Shown here: piece after piece, positions 1 through 14,759 of the stretch
Layout: every line of letters starts with the position of its first letter
Position numbering within the stretch: position 1 is the stretch's first letter
From: Penelope pileata
Lineage: Eukaryota; Chordata; Aves; Galliformes; Cracidae
Assembly (NCBI GenBank): GCA_013396635.1
Contig: WBMW01001308.1
Coordinates: 415,708 to 479,707 of the forward strand
Direction of reading: 5' to 3'
Length of the DNA: 64,000 bases
Program-made: the position numbers and the translations under genes
Notes under the pieces: model-generated
Told to the model about the DNA's origin: nothing
The model's database searches: none
What the model saw: the letters and a program-made list of their open reading frames with translations, nothing else

Positions 1-721
1 GCTCTGAGCTTACAAAAGGGTGATGAATGGAAAGTATTATCAACTTCCACACAAAAACAGAAGGAGGATTATTTGGAGAATTTTTTCTGCTCTATTGTGA
101 TAACACAGAGTTGGAAAAAGCGTCTTTTTGGATGTATTTTGATAGTACCTCACACAAAGGAACATTAATTCTGGCCAGTGCCTCTGGCTGACGCCACAAC
201 ACTGTAATAACAATGCCCAAATTTTTTTTGGCTAAGTTAGACATCTTGAAATCTGTAAAGGACACAGACTTGCAAGAGTTCCAGAGCACTTAATTGTGTG
301 GTTGTCATGACAGATTTCAATGGGAACAGGATAGGTCCCATTGAGAACTATGCTGGTTAAGGGGGAAGACGAAAAAACAAATTAAAAAAAAACCCTCCAA
401 GAAGCACCTACAAGTTTTCCACCACTTCTGTGAGAGTTTATGACAATGTTTCAGTCTTTAACAGAAGTGGTTGTAACAGCGCAAGCAAACCTCACACCAC
501 ATCTCCCTTGTATTTTCACGCATTCTAAGTGTCCTGAAATACATAATTAAGCTGAGTGCTCTTGTTAGTTACATGGCCAGCATGGTAGTGAGTGAACGGG
601 CTATTTCCTGGTGGGCTGTTCAATAAACAGAGGTCTTGAATTACAGTTTGGCTATATGGAAAGACAATTTTAAAAGCCCTGAAGGAAATCCCGGCCCTCA
701 CACAGTGGGGTTTTTTCTTAC
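1..721 (-). other. MACROH2A1: MACROH2A1 intron after second coding exon (partial)
   Basis: This is the 5' part of the intron that follows codon 93 of macroH2A1, read on the minus strand. It begins with a good donor: the plus-strand bases 717-721 read cttac, which is GTAAG on the coding strand. No further exon, RNA gene or repeat that I can name lies between here and the window edge. The next exon, which should carry the end of the histone domain and the start of the linker, is outside the window. Confidence 0.85.
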
Positions 722-828
722 CTGATTTAATTCTTCATCATTTGCTACAGCCAACAGGATGTGTCTAGGAGTGACTCGACCCTTCTTGTTGTCCCTTGCT
801 GCATTTCCAGCCAATTCCAGAATTTCCG
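722..828 (-). CDS. MACROH2A1: macroH2A1, second coding exon (codons 58-93, end of histone fold)
   Basis: This 107-bp internal exon encodes the second half of the H2A-type histone fold of macroH2A1, a variant that replaces H2A in nucleosomes and is linked to repressed chromatin and the inactive X in mammals. Seen: on the coding strand it is preceded by a pyrimidine-rich acceptor ending ttccag and followed by donor GTAAG. The first two bases complete codon 58 (Ala) begun in the exon at 14760, then come 35 codons running EILELAGNAARDNKK to NDEELNQ. The remainder matches family macroH2A1: GRVTPRH (macroH2A2 has ARIAPRH) and HILLAVANDEELNQ. The H2A acidic-patch residues are kept, here E59, E62, D88, E89 and E90. 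The reading frame joins exactly across the intron. The linker and the C-terminal macro domain, about three quarters of the protein of roughly 370 residues, are encoded beyond base 1. No frameshift or odd residue is seen. Confidence 0.97.
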
Positions 829-1638
829 CTGGAAAAAAATAAGCCCCTTTTAATTACACTGCAATCATTAAGAAAAATCGCTATGTAGTATTTAGCATCC
901 ATGCAAAGAAGATATCTGAATCATATAATGTTCCTGACTGCTGTAGAATACCCTCAATGAAATATCTAATCCTAAAATTATTTGCTTCTCTAAGTGTAGT
1001 CACTGAAGGTGGAATGCACACCTGAAGATCTGTGGTCTGAACTGTAGATATTTTTTGTCCTCCTAAAGCAGTTCCCCTACGTTCTTGACTTTTCAGTGTT
1101 CTTCTCAAGTTTACTGCATGTTTATTCCCTCTGATTCCCCCTTCTACAAGGTGCTAGCATACTAGATGTACAAAAGCTACAGTTTTTTCCTCAAACCTGT
1201 CACAAATGTGAGTTCTGGTGTAGCTGCTTCTACTTACTACTGGAGAAGCTGCTATTCTCAGTTCCTTATTTCTCACATTACGGAGGCATGTAAGTGCACA
1301 TCCAAGTTGAGAGACTAAAAATGCAAACCCAGATGCTACGCTGACTCAATAATTTTTTTTGTCTCTTTAAGAAGTTGGCCAGAAAAGGTAATTGATAAAT
1401 CATGTTTGTTTGCTCCTAGTAGATTATTCTCTTAGAAAAAATTTCCAGTCCTGACAAATAATGTTTAACAGCCACGCATATGATGACTTTTATTGGAATT
1501 AGGAAAGATTAACTTGCTCTCCTGTACGGATGTATGAAGTGCAGGGCTGGAGCCTTACCTGCTAACTTATCTGTCTTCAACTTAACAAGCTTTAGGCAGA
1601 AAACATAATTAATTAAAACAAAGTCTGGGGAACAATTT

Positions 1639-1654
1639 AAAAAAAAAAAAAAAA
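1639..1654. repeat. A16 homopolymer
   Basis: A run of 16 A on the plus strand inside the long MACROH2A1 intron. A second A-rich stretch follows at about 1796-1820 with interspersed G. No flanking target-site duplication or retroelement body was recognised, so it is called only as a homopolymer. Confidence 0.8.
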
Positions 1655-4600
1655 GAGACAGCACGTTTATCTGACTTTGCAGTTTCATGCTACTGCCGTC
1701 TCCATTATACAGAAACTTTCATTTCCCTCTGCACAGACTGTGTTTCACCACTGCTTTTGGTATACTACTTTTTGTAAACTTGGAACCATTTGGAGAAAAA
1801 AAAAAAAGAAAAAGAAAATGCCTTTTTTACATCTAGAACATGAAAATAAGTTCAAATCTAATATTAGAACTTGTGTATGAGATTGCTTTCACATTCAACA
1901 ACTGACTACACCAAACTCCTCCAATAAGCTTGCTTTAGAGGCAAACAGAAGACAGTAATCTTAAAATAAGAAAGACCAAAATCAAAGATCACACAACCAC
2001 ATGCCTGTACTGTAACACACAGTAAATTTTAAGCAGTACTGTATAGCATAGACTATAGCTTTTCATAAGACTGAATTTAACATGGTTCTCCAATTATTTT
2101 TCATCATCAGTCCCACAATAAGCTAGTTATGACACCCACTGGAAAACTTGCAGCTGCTTCTGGATGCTTCTCAGCTGCTTCTACAGCTGAGTTTCATTGA
2201 GGATTTTGGTAGGCTTACAGTTTTTGTGTTCTTTAAAGTGGACAATTTATTATAGGGCAATACAGAATATAAATTCAAAGCCCCTGAAAGTAACTCTTGA
2301 TAAAATTTTACGCTGACAACAATTACTTTAATTTTAAAGCAGGATTAACAGGGTAAGGTCAACCTGACTATGCTTTCCACACCTCCAAAGAACAGAATTA
2401 AGCTGGCATAATCCTTTTCGCATACTTCTCATAAGCCACAGCTCAGACATTTGAGGTTCAGCCTGTGCTGGGTGCAGCACACAGCTGCCTGCAGCGACAG
2501 CAGGCCTCTATCACATTCCAAGGGACAAGCTGCACTCGGTTACACCCCGCGCATCCCCACTGACCTCAATAAGATTGTGTCACTGCAATGCCAACATCTC
2601 CACCTCTCTAGAGTAGTAGTTTTGTTTGTTGCTCAGGCTTTATTACTGGCTGAAAAGCATGGGAAGGATTGGCTGCAAACAGCAGGCTGCTTTTTGGTTT
2701 GCCTCTGCTTCCCCCACCTCTGCTGCTTTACTGCGTCAGGCACTGCTGAACAGTTGGGCCGTGTTATTCTCTGCATCCAATCGGCATAACTATGCAGACA
2801 GGTCATTTGGTAACTAAAGAGTCTAAGAAAGTGTTATGCCCGTAAAGCACAGAGGAATGTTTTATTTGTTCCTCATAAAACTAAAATGTCTGCCCTGTAC
2901 AGTGGAGAACTGTTCTTGCAAGTGCTAAGCCCTCTTCCTTGGACAGGAAACTCATTTTGAAATTACAGTTTTCTAATGGTCCTTTAGGGAAGTTGAGGTA
3001 CCCCACTTCCTTTTCAGGAACAGAACGCTTTGCACTGCTGTTGAGGACCACAAAAGAGGAGCTTAGGGAGAGGCAGAGAGGAGGAGGGCATGGAGGGTGG
3101 AATTTTTCTTTTGACCGTCTCCTCGCAGCTCCAACAACAACTGGGCATTGCTGGTCATGCAGAGACCTTGACACCACAGAGTGCAGCCAAAACTATGCTG
3201 TGTGTACAAGTTTGGCCAAAGGAGGACCCCCAAAGGGGCTGAAGCCACCACAGGCAACAATGGTTTGATTTAGTCTCTGACAGAGACAAATCTAATCCAA
3301 AGCCAGCAGATCACAGCACTTATATATGCTGGAAATTAAGACTTTCTGGATCCAGATGGGATCCGGCCTACTTGGCTGGATTCTGCTTGCAGCCAATTTC
3401 CCTTTCACATCTGTTCTATCCTACCTTAACCCTAAAGATTTAAATAGTGTTTCATCCATGTTCTAAACCAACCTTAAATGAGACAAAAATCTGGCTTTGT
3501 CAGTAATAGAGCTCATTCAAATTTCTAGAATAATCTCTCTGGATTTAGGCATGTAGCTGAAAGAACAATAGGTGGGATGAGGTATTTAAAACTGAGATTG
3601 GATCTGAATTCTTCAGTCAGATCCTCTTTGGGGCATTTTTGGAAGTGCCCTTCTACCAGCTTCAAGAGGTTCAATCACTGAAGAGTTCTGTTCCATTAAA
3701 GGCAATATTCTAACAGCGGGAGAAAGTGTGCAGCATCCCTAGAGAGAACATTAGAGTGGAACACAGGCAATCAAATGGACGGCCTAATGCAAACATTGTT
3801 ATTTATTTTTTGAATACTGTAGTAGATTTAATGGTTTAATTACATCTAAGCTTGACATTCATAAGCACAAACCAATTTAAGTCTGCCTGAATATGTGAAC
3901 AAGTAAATATCAGTCCTCTACGAGAACTCTCATCAAATGGATATTGAAAAATCAACTCATGCAACTCAACAGGGTCAAGATAGAAAGCCCTGCTTTTGCT
4001 GAGGCAAAAAAAAAAAAAGTCTTAAGAGCTTCCATGACATCAGGAGTCACTAGGCACGTATATATCCAGCCAGAAAACCAAAGTAAGATCACTTTGCAAA
4101 AATGAGGGCTCACAGAAAGGCTGCAAGTAAGTTGCATAATGTCTATTCCACTCCCTTCACATATTTACTCAAGGCATTTCCACCCTAGAGAATAATTACA
4201 CCTCCACCACTCAGGCAAAAGGCAACTGTGAGACACTTTACAGAGGGAGTTTTTTAAAATGTGTTTTTCAAACACGAGGAAAATATGAGTTGTTCATTAC
4301 TATGAGCTTTCAAAGGCATAATTCTTCAATTTTTACATATTAAAATTTTAGGTTTCTATGAAGGGATACTCTGACTTATAAACAACTTTTTCTGTGCTTT
4401 TAAATGCATTTCAAACAACAAAAAAAGCATAACAACACGTGTCACTTTAACTGCAAATATAAGGAAAAAATCCAGTAAGAAGTGGTGGAAAGTACATAAT
4501 AAGGAAAGAAAAAATTAAATAGGAATATCATGTCAGCATGTGATATATTCACTTTTATGTAGCACCGGATGTGTTAGGAGTCAGACTACAGGAGGAACAC

Positions 4601-4812
4601 ATTAGTTTGATTCATAATCCACAACTGATTTAAAGTAAATGGTTAAAGTGGAAGAAAGTCTTAAGTTAGGAAATTTTCTCTTTAAAATTAACTGAAATTT
4701 AATTCTCATTTATACAAAGCAAAAAAATCCTTTGTAATGTTTGGAACTAGGCAAATGGATATTGGTAATGGAAACTGGTCTAAGCCTGTTCTCAGCACTT
4801 GAACAAAAGCTG

Positions 4813-4828
4813 TTTTTTTTTTTTTTTT
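4813..4828. repeat. T16 homopolymer
   Basis: A run of about 16 T on the plus strand within the intron. It could be the tail of an old minus-strand retroelement, but no element body is recognisable next to it. Confidence 0.75.
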
Positions 4829-7800
4829 CTCCTGAGGTTTTTAAAGTTCAGTTAAACTTTTTTGAAAGAGAAAACAGGTTGTATATCTTTGTACTTAAGC
4901 CTGAGATAAGACCACAGGAAAAGCTGTTCTCAAGGCATTTCCTATTCAAACACTACCAAAAAGTGTTAGAAGTTTCCACAGAAACCTCATCCTGGCACAA
5001 GTTTCCAGAGCAAGTTCCTCCTCCTCCTCTTGCAGAGACCCTTCTGTTCTGATCCTCTCTCTGACATCCTTCAAAGTTCCCAAGTTCAGTATTTCACAAC
5101 GGTGCTGCTGTGCCTTGAGTTCGGGTGCTTTGGTATTTCATAACACTTGCAAAGTTTGGAACAAGAACTCACCATTGAGGTTAAAATAAAACAAATCGCT
5201 ATCGGGCCTAAACAAATCAGGCACAGTAGTAACTGGAGACCTGGATAGAAACAAAAGCAAATGCATGCTTCTCCCACTCCTATGCAATGCACTAGTTCAT
5301 TTACCTTAACAAAGTATTACTTGTCATTATTGACTAAAACTCCTTTAAAGCTTAAATGACAAAGCCTTAGCTTAGCATGCATTCTAGGCTGTCATACATT
5401 CTAAATGGAAACACTCAATTTAATCTGGTCTGAGTTCATCCCCCCAAAAATTCTTTTTTTTTTGTTTATGTGTCAAGCTAAAACACTGCTGTTGCATCGA
5501 ATCCCTTTGTCCGCCTTCTCTTCAGGGAGATGAAATCATAGCTTTGAAAATTAAACTCTTAACAACTAACAGGTGATGTGTTGACACAAAGCCAATTTCT
5601 GAACGCTGAAGTTCCAACAAGGAACTTTTTCAAAAAAATGTTCAAGCCTCTCCACAAAAATAAAGTTGAGAACAATATCCAGGAATGAAAGAAAAAGGAA
5701 TGCTGATACAATTCCATTGAGAAAATGTGCATTTGTTACAAAGCCAGTGATATGACAAGGAGTCTGCTTATTGTCCTTGAAATTAATCAACCTTCCATCA
5801 GCATTTTATTGACTTCAGAATCATTTTTACATGATTCCGGAGGGTTTTAACCCAATCAACCCCAATCAACAAAAATTGTTAAGAGTTTCCTGCATTCTTC
5901 TCTCTGTGTATTCCACCCAATCCCTCTGGAATCCGCAGTCCCAACAGTGAAGGCAGAATCATTTAACACTTTCCCTCTTATGCATTCCAGTAAAACAGTT
6001 CTCAGCCTTGGTTCAAAATCAGGGAAATTTGATGCAGTGACAATCAATTCAAGAAATTTTACTGCTTTGAACAAGCCTTGATGAAACCTCAACTCTCAAC
6101 AGGGCAATCATTCTCTTAGGATGCGATAAAAAAGCCTCAGTCTTTAGCCTCTGAGCTGAATCAAAACTAGGCCCCTTAAAGGAGAAACTGCTAACTTTGC
6201 CAAGTTATTGTCAGTTTTGTGTTTCTGTGAGGCAGATGACAGACTGCCGTTTACATAAAATTCAAGTTCAGGCCACAAAAGCCACTTCCACTTAGAGCCT
6301 TCTGATCTGACTCACGCTTCTTTTCAACTCTTTTTTCATTTCCCCACTTTTATATAAACTTTTTCCTTTTTTATTCTTTTTTTCCTTGTAGCAGATGCAA
6401 TGTTATTTAACATACTAATTTTTTAAATTTCCTGGGTCAATGTTGATCTGTGAAATGTATATGAGTTCACTTTTTGGAGAAACTTGGAAGGGAACTTAAA
6501 TCTCAAATGTTATTTATTACAACAGTCACGCTGTGAGTACTAATGTAGAAAGTGATGGCCTATTTCTTCTCCACTGACTTAAGGAACCCTATCTAACTCA
6601 AATTAACCCTTCTTTTTCTGTGGAGCTTTCTCTACCTAGCAGATTACACTCTGCTGTTACTCCTAACAGTTTACATATGCTTTAGAAATACAGTCAAACA
6701 TGATTAATTTAACTGCTGCCACTCGTTACTTGACCAAGTACAGCACATGTGCTTTGGTCTGGCTGCTATAGAACGCAGGAGATCACTGATGTCTTCAGAC
6801 TTGGTCCTAGCTTAGATTTTGACCTTTGTAGGCACGTTAGTAATGTGCATTTCCAAACATTAAGGAAGTCCAGTGGCAGATGCCAATCACCTACTGAAAC
6901 TCAGTAAACATTAATAATGTTATTAAAGAAAAGGAGGAGACAACTTCATATTGAAGTTCTGGAGCTTACTGAAGTGACTCCAAACCCTGGGCCTGGGCAG
7001 AAGGAGGAAATGGCTATGTGTATCAAGGGTGTGTGCAGCCATGCCCACGTAAAGAGAAGCAAAGCGCACAAGTCACTGTCAAGGACTTTACTAAACAATG
7101 ACCTGATGCAATCCATGTATGCTGCACTCTTATTTTTGTAGCGTACTCATTTCAACAAGATCTGGCAGATGGTGATAATGGTTTTATTGGATACCACCTC
7201 TGGCAGCAAAGAAAGTGGGATTTCAAGTTCATTACTGAAAATATTATGACTCATTAAACTGCTGTTGTCTCTAAGCCTTTCCACCACTCCAAGTCTTTTT
7301 GGGCATTAAGATGGCAATGGAAGCCATAATAAACACAGGTATCTGTAAACAAACACACTTGTACATTTTTTTTGTCTAAATAACAACATTTTTCCCTATG
7401 ACTCTATAGAACTAGTTTAGGAGAGACTAATAGCATATTTAACACTTAAAAAAAAAAATCAATGTCTGGAGAACATACGATGCAAAAAGTTCTATTACTT
7501 CGGGTGTTCTGTAGTAGCCTGACTTAAAGAGTAGCTATAACTTCATCAGAGGAAAAACCACATCTAACCTGACATCCTTTCCCTAAGCAGTGCCCAGCAG
7601 CAGATGCTCCCAAGGACTAAAGGAGCAGACAAATTCAAAAAGCCATTTTTCCAGAACACTCTCTCTGATTCCAGCCATCTGCAGCTTAGGGGCTGTTGAA
7701 GCCAAAAATGCTATCTTTGCATTTAGCCTCCCAATGAGATTTCTTTCTATGGATGTGTTTAGTTGTTTTCTGAAACTACTCACATTTTTGGAATCTGTAA

Positions 7801-10800
7801 CATCTTGCAACAAGCCTCACTACATCACAGACATTTTTGCAATTTGGAAGAAAAGTACCTCCTGTTTATTTTAAAAATATTGCATTTCACTGAATATCCC
7901 CTAAATTTATTTCTTCCCCAATGAAGTTTATGTTAAGGATGAATTATTTCATCTCACTGCGCCTAACAATCTACATGGAATTTCACCCCTGAAAGAAAAT
8001 TAGGGATAAATGTAGTCTGGAAAAAAAGACTGAAGGCCCAAGACAAACACACAGTATAACCAGAAGTTAAGCATTCTTAAACAATCCTTATGGAAAAACA
8101 AAACAAAGTGTTCTGAGAACATTTATTTCCCTTGATGCAAGAACCTCTCCACTTTGAGAAAATGAGGAAAGAAACTGGCTTTTAACTGTGAAGTCATTTA
8201 AAAAAAAAAAAAAAGCAACAACACCACAGCTCTGACATATTCAAGTGAGAGTTAATACTACTCTTTTAAACTCTCCATCAAAATTCATATAAGTCTGCTG
8301 CTATACACTGTTGAAAACTTGTTTTGGCAGCCCTGAGCCGGGATTCCTTCATATTGCTGGAAAACTCCCATACAAATTCCAGCTCTGCAGACCAAGCCTG
8401 CTTGCAATTGAAACATTATTATAGGCCATGGACATTTAAGAACACAAAGTAAATACAGCACTGGTTCTGAGGACAGAAAAAAAATCTGATAATTTGAAAT
8501 AATGAAAGCATTTACATGCATGGGCTGTAATGTCTAAAAATACCATGCTTGATATTTCCAGAGTGTTATTACTATTAATTTATCCCAGTGATATCCTGTA
8601 TTATTTCACATGTTCTACAATGTAGCAATAACAGGGATATTATGTGAGTGGAATAAGTCCTGAAGAAATGACCAGTCATGCTAGCAGTTCTCTTGTCTAA
8701 TAGGACCATGGGACTTAGCCCAAGTTATTTTCACCTAAACAGTAATACACATAATACATATAGAAAGAAGAATTTATCAATGATGAAGCACAGCCTTAAA
8801 ATTACATATTTTATTTCTAATCTAGTATTAGGCTCACTTCAACCCTCACACAGCATTTCTGTCACTCTGTCCTTCAGTCTAGGAAAAATGTACTGAAATA
8901 CTGTTCCCCTTTACAATTATAGACCTTTAAATCATACTTTCACCAAAAAAAACTAAATTGAACAGCAACTTAGAGTAGTTGGTGCTTAGTTGTAACTCAG
9001 TCAAATAGAGAAGTAACATTACTAGAATTAAGAGAAAATATATTATTCTATATCTAAGAATAATATAAGTTGAATTTAACAGTTATCAGTGGGAGAAAAT
9101 AATTTGGTAATCAAGATGTAAAAACAAAAAACAAGAAAGCCTCAACAATTTTGATGTACCATTTTGCACATGATCTCAATATGACACAAAATGCAATACA
9201 AATTTTGATACATATTTACCCCTCTGAAGTAAGTGTCTGTACTGACAATAATCAGTATGCACTGTGAGGGCTTTTATTATGTGAAAATGCCTTCACTTAC
9301 ATTGTTTTTCATCAAACCTGATCTGTAGAATATGGTAGAACCCTGATCTGGCATGTCATTTGGTGTAAGCTTAGCTGTTGTAACTAGGAGAGCCACTGAA
9401 GTTTATGGGACTACAAGTCAAGACAGGCACATGCCTAAGTGCTTACAGGGCTGGAGCCAAGGGAGGGCTTATCGATGAAAGGAAACTCTTCATTTACATA
9501 CATTTGAAGCTGACTGATTCATGCGTTTATTAATTCAGAAAGAAAGTTAGCCACTCAATTTACAACAATGCAAAGTTTTAAATCTAGATTGTCACTTCTT
9601 AAAAGCGTAGCAATTTTAAGCGGTGACAATCTCATTTCTGTTAAGATAACAACTGAAGCCTTATGTAAAAGAGGAATGCTACACAGGAGCTTTGCTATTA
9701 TATTATTGAAAGGTCTCTGCTTGCAAGGCTACTGCCATAAACAACCCTGTTGTGTTTTAGGCCCAGCACTAATCCATTTTAAAAACACACTGGAGCTGAA
9801 GAGGTAGTTTCATGCTTGCTTAAATAAGGCAGGGGTCCTACAAGCCCCTTAGTTTATTTTAAACCTCTTCTGGGACACAGTTTGTGGCATAACACTGAAA
9901 TAAGGATTACTGTTTCTAAAGCTGTCTGTTTAAATAGAAGAATTGCATCTTGGCAGTGAATACATGTTTCAACTGTATCAAATAGATACTGTCAATTAAT
10001 TCTCTTCTTAAACTTCATTATTCCCTAAGGACCATTATTTATGGTAGTCTCAGAATGCCAGGAACTTCAATCTGCTTTTAACCTAATGCTTTTTTACTGT
10101 GGACCTCTGAGCTACCCCTCTGCCTCAAAGCAGAAGCTCAGCAGTGCTTCAGCTTTGACAAACAGGGCAAATCATTGTTTTCCTCTGTGACCCTGTAAAA
10201 TTTTTCAGCAGCAAGCAGAACACGAGAGGTGAACAGCAGTTCAAGTTGATCAGCTTGCACATTGGAAAGTGAGCATCTGAAGTGAGCAGTTAAACTTACT
10301 GCATTCAGGAAGGGCTTTTACTTTGCAGCCAATCAGCAGCTGGCTTAAGAAAGTTTTCCACATCGAAAATTAATCAAGATGAAAATGCAACGAACTGAAC
10401 TCCAGCACATGAACCTCCATTAAGGGATTCTGGTGACATCAGAAAGCCTGAAAACAAAAACTCAGGTAAGCACCAGAATGCCTCAGATGCAATTCTAACC
10501 CTGGGACTGAAAAGCTGCTTATTTTACATTTTAACAAAATGCATGATCAACAGTACACAATGGGCAATAAAACCTTACTGAAAAAAATAATAAAAAAACC
10601 TAATGGAGAAACCAGACATTTTTCTCCTACCTCACTTCAGTAAGTACAGAACAAACATAAATCAAAGTCTCATTTCTTCCGTATTCCTGTTCTCCTGCTG
10701 TTTTATAAACTTCTCCTTCTCCTCATTTGCTATGACATTTTAGCAATTGAAAATTATTTACAGCACAGAGAAGACGATGGGGGGCAGGGGGAGCAGAAAT

Positions 10801-13800
10801 CGTTTGCAGGCCTGGTTCTTGCTGCCTTTAAATTTGCTCAGGAGATTTCTACATTTTTTTTCCCCAAGGGCAAAAATTGTAACCACAGAACCAGATTGTA
10901 ACCTACGCAATCTATAGATCTGGAGAGAAGACAACTGTTGGCAAGTACAGCTGGATCAGTTCTGACAAATACAAACCATACAGAGCCATCTGAGTGGCTG
11001 CAATGCCCCAGCCAGTCTGTGGCCGCTGTCTTGGCTGACTCAGTATTTTATTTGATACAAACTGATACTGATGCACTACGTTGCAGAGAAAATAAGGATT
11101 GTAGTTTATCAAAATACACCTATGTGGAGATAAATAAGCAATGAACTATTGTAATGAAAGTGCCACAATAAGCAAAGATGACAGAAGGAATTAACAACAC
11201 TGAACTTCTTGCCAGCTTAAACTAGTTAATAATGCTTAAAATTACTTCTGCAGCACAACCAGAAATTAATCATAAGAAATAAGAAGGAAAAATTATAGTT
11301 CATCCACACTGTTCCTCCAGAGTAAAGAAAGGAAGTATACCCACTTGCTTTCACATTGGGAAAACACAAAGATATCTTCTGCACATTCACCCACAAACAC
11401 ACTTGCATCCTACTTACAGTGGATGCTACATATCCATTCCTTTAGATGAAAAGCAGGAAAGAGAAAGCAGGTGATAGGCTTATAGAAAGCAAGCTGCAAG
11501 CATTTGGTGTGCTATTGGGAGAATTATTTTGTAGTATTTCTTATAGGTAACAAAAGAAACTTTAGTAAGTGAGAGAAGAATGCCCTCTGTGCAATCTATT
11601 TATACTTAAATAAGTTGAAATTTGAGATAAGGAAAATCACTTTATTAGCTGAAGTCCAGAAGACAAATTTTGTCTAGTTTTATAGTTCTTTTGTTATTAT
11701 TTTTAGAGTTACTATAACAAAGAACACAGGGAAGATGCTGGACCCTGCAGAAGAAGCTATCAAAAGCTAAGAGACTGAAAAGCAGCACAGCTTTTAGTTC
11801 ACAGCAATCGAAGCAGCTGGACTAATTTGTGTGTGCTACAACAGTGTACGTTCCTGCTCTGGGGGCTATATAGCATATATACAAGCTAATACAAAAGCAT
11901 GAGAAGAACACAATTGTAGTTTGAAAAGCACTTTGTTGAGCATACACCGAAGAAGGACTTGTAGCATATGTGCCCATGTGTAACTTAAGAAGTTACAGAA
12001 TGCGTATTTTCACTTTTTGAAGAGTAGCAGCATATATATAGAAACAGTAAGTTACCTTTGAAGTAAAAAGCAGATAAAGTCATAACTACAGATGGATCCA
12101 GAACAGAATTGCAAGTCTGAACAGCTGGAGGCATTATGGAAGCTCAAATTCCAAGCTAAATCAAACAAAAATCCCAGGCCTGATCACGTTATGGCCTAAT
12201 TTCAGATTTACATCCAGAGTTAAGCTTTCACAAAGGCCAGCAAAATTTAGCACCTCATCTTCTAAAGGATTCAAGTCAGTGCCACATTCTGTACACACAT
12301 GAACTAGTTTTCAAACCCTAGTAGGTTCCTTCCTATTAGGTCACATTTCTGTCATTTCCCCTCCCAGTTTTTTCTAAAGATTTCTTCCTGCAACTCCATT
12401 TGATATTTTACGTTTCTGCTCTCCTTCCTGGATGTTTTTTGAGTTAGGCAGTTTATCATCATGCCACTTTGCACAGTCTCATTTTTATTAAGTCATGCTC
12501 CTGCTTTTATTTTGAAATGGTTCAAATTCCTTCATTTCATCTCAGATCAGGTGCTGACATGAGCATCTTTAAAAACTCTTCTATAAAGAAATCAAGATCT
12601 CTGTTTTTGTGAGGTAATAACAACAAATGGGTTAAAAAAATAATAATAAAAAAAACCACACAGAATAAAAGTCTCTATGCTTCCCAATTCAAGCAAGTGT
12701 TTCTGAATCATACTGAAAATGATGTTACTTGAAGTTCAAAAAATATATTGATCATTAAAGGTTAAGAAATTATGCTACATAGAGTGCAAACAACTTACGG
12801 AAAAGTGGAAAAAAGTCACTAGTCTGAAACAGATATAAAACATAAAATGAAGTCAGTAAGGAAAGAAAAAGTATCTATGTTTTTGAGATGCATCTATGCA
12901 CAAGGATGAAAGATAATCTTGAAATACATGACACTAGGACTATCTACCTAACCTTCAGAGGGGAAAAAAACCAAAAATCTGACAAATATTCTGAAGGATA
13001 AGAAAAGAAGACACTTTTCCTCCTCAGCTCTCCTTCATCCTTCTCTCCCTGTCACCTCTTTTACTATTTCCTAAAGGAGTAATGTGTGCAATTATTATTT
13101 TTTTTTTCTAAATCTCCTCAGCCAGTTTCCTTGGATGCACAGCAGTTAAAGAAACACCTTTATTTCCCAAGCCTATTCTCCACTGCCTAAACTATCACTA
13201 CCTCAGAAAACCTTTAAATCAAACAGTTAACCAATAACATGTGCTGCTCATTAGCAGCGCCTTGAGCTCACCTGTATTGCTGTGTTTCTTTAAAAGGGCA
13301 GCATTCAAAGCCCCCATTCACCCTAAGAAGCATTTTATTTGAGTTGTTATTGCTCTAAGCAGGAACCTAGCTGAAGGAAATGTTAATTTTTAAGGCCATC
13401 TATGAAGTTTAAAAGCATTCTTTTAGAGAAAAGGCTCAAATAAAGAAAACTGTGAACATGAACAAGTGAAGAAAAAAGAAGTTTGATGGCTCAAAATTCA
13501 GTCATGTAGCACGAATACCTTACAGAAATCAAGCACTTAATTTCTTCTCTGTTACCAGTCTTCATCTTTAGACATGGAAGCAGCTTTATAGGAAATAATA
13601 AAAAAAAGCCCAGTCTATTTCAACCTTCCTCCTCAATATCTAATATGAGGTGCATGTAAAATTGTCTTAAATGTGTATCATCATAGTTGTCGGTCAGGTC
13701 ACTTGCTAAACTGCATGCTCTGCTACTCTGTGCTCAAATCAAAGGAAAAAATGATCTGCATTTCTTCCTCAGAGATTCAGCTCAGAATAAGATCTGAAGG

Positions 13801-14759
13801 ACCACTGTTCCCTGAAACACTTGCATCTGCTGCAACCAGAACATTGAAATAAGCAAATGTGCTATAAAAAGAACTACTGTTATGAGACATGAGATCCAAA
13901 GCAAGCTTGCTCATAGTCATGCTAATAGAATCTGTCTCCAAATACCCAGCCATTTAGCACTTGTACTTTTTGCTAAATCCCTACAGGTAAATGCTTGTCA
14001 ATCAGTCTGGCCAAGCGAACGGGACTTGAACTGATACTTTGTTGTTATGTCTTTGGACAAAGCATTTTCTTCCATGGAAGTTTCTAAGCAGAGGACAAAT
14101 AACACTTTCCTCCTCCAAAAAGGTACTGTGAGGATGGGGTAATTGCTTAAGGTGTTCTCACACCAATGGGATGAGAGAAACAGAAAAAGGACTACAAAGG
14201 TAAGCAAATACACTATGCTGAACTGTGGCAGAAGAACAGTGTGTGCATTTATACACAGTCAGTCAAACAAATTGGTAATGGCCCATGTACTCTCAAAAAT
14301 AATCTGTAAATTGAGGAAGAATGTTTAAACAATGCTGTAAGTAATCTCAGCCTTGTGTAAACACTGACAAGCTCTCTGTTTAAAAGGAATGTATATCTCT
14401 AACAGACAATTATAACCCAAACAAAACCATGAGGCACAAAATCAGAGCAGGAAGGACTGTGACACTGAAGGCCCAGTCATTGACGTTAGTAAGAACCCTT
14501 CTGAGTGCCTACGTGGAAAGTCAAAGCAAATCAAATGCTGGCATGCACAAAAGCTATCAAAGCTTTGAGGCAAGGGTAGGGGTGGCTGTACCTTCGTTTT
14601 GGGTTAGATATGTGAACAACAGCAGTTACTTTAGCTGCAACTATTTGTTTATTTATTTAAAGTCTTCTGTAAATCAAAAGATCTTTGTCATTAGCATGCT
14701 GTGCAAATACAGTTTGTATTATTTCTTTCACTGTTGCTATTTCATACTGCAGAACCTAC

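Larger units (their letters stand above)
829..14759 (-). other. MACROH2A1: MACROH2A1 intron between first and second coding exons
   Basis: This 13.9 kb intron is bounded on the coding strand by donor GTAGGT at 14759-14754 and acceptor ttccag ending at 829. It is AT-rich with many A and T runs, for example A16 at 1639-1654, T16 at 4813-4828 and an A run near 8200-8214. Reading both strands I find no second gene, no tRNA-like structure and no open frame with a recognisable domain. The open frames inside it (the longest is about 137 codons and overlaps the exon at 14760) are consistent with chance. It may hold enhancers that cannot be seen from sequence alone. Confidence 0.85.

Noticed and set aside
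6917..7141. Open frame with NPGP, resembling the end of a 2A ribosome-skipping peptide
   Set aside because: The residues before NPGP do not fit the DxExNPGP motif and nothing around it is an RNA-virus-like or retroelement polyprotein, so it is a chance tetrapeptide.
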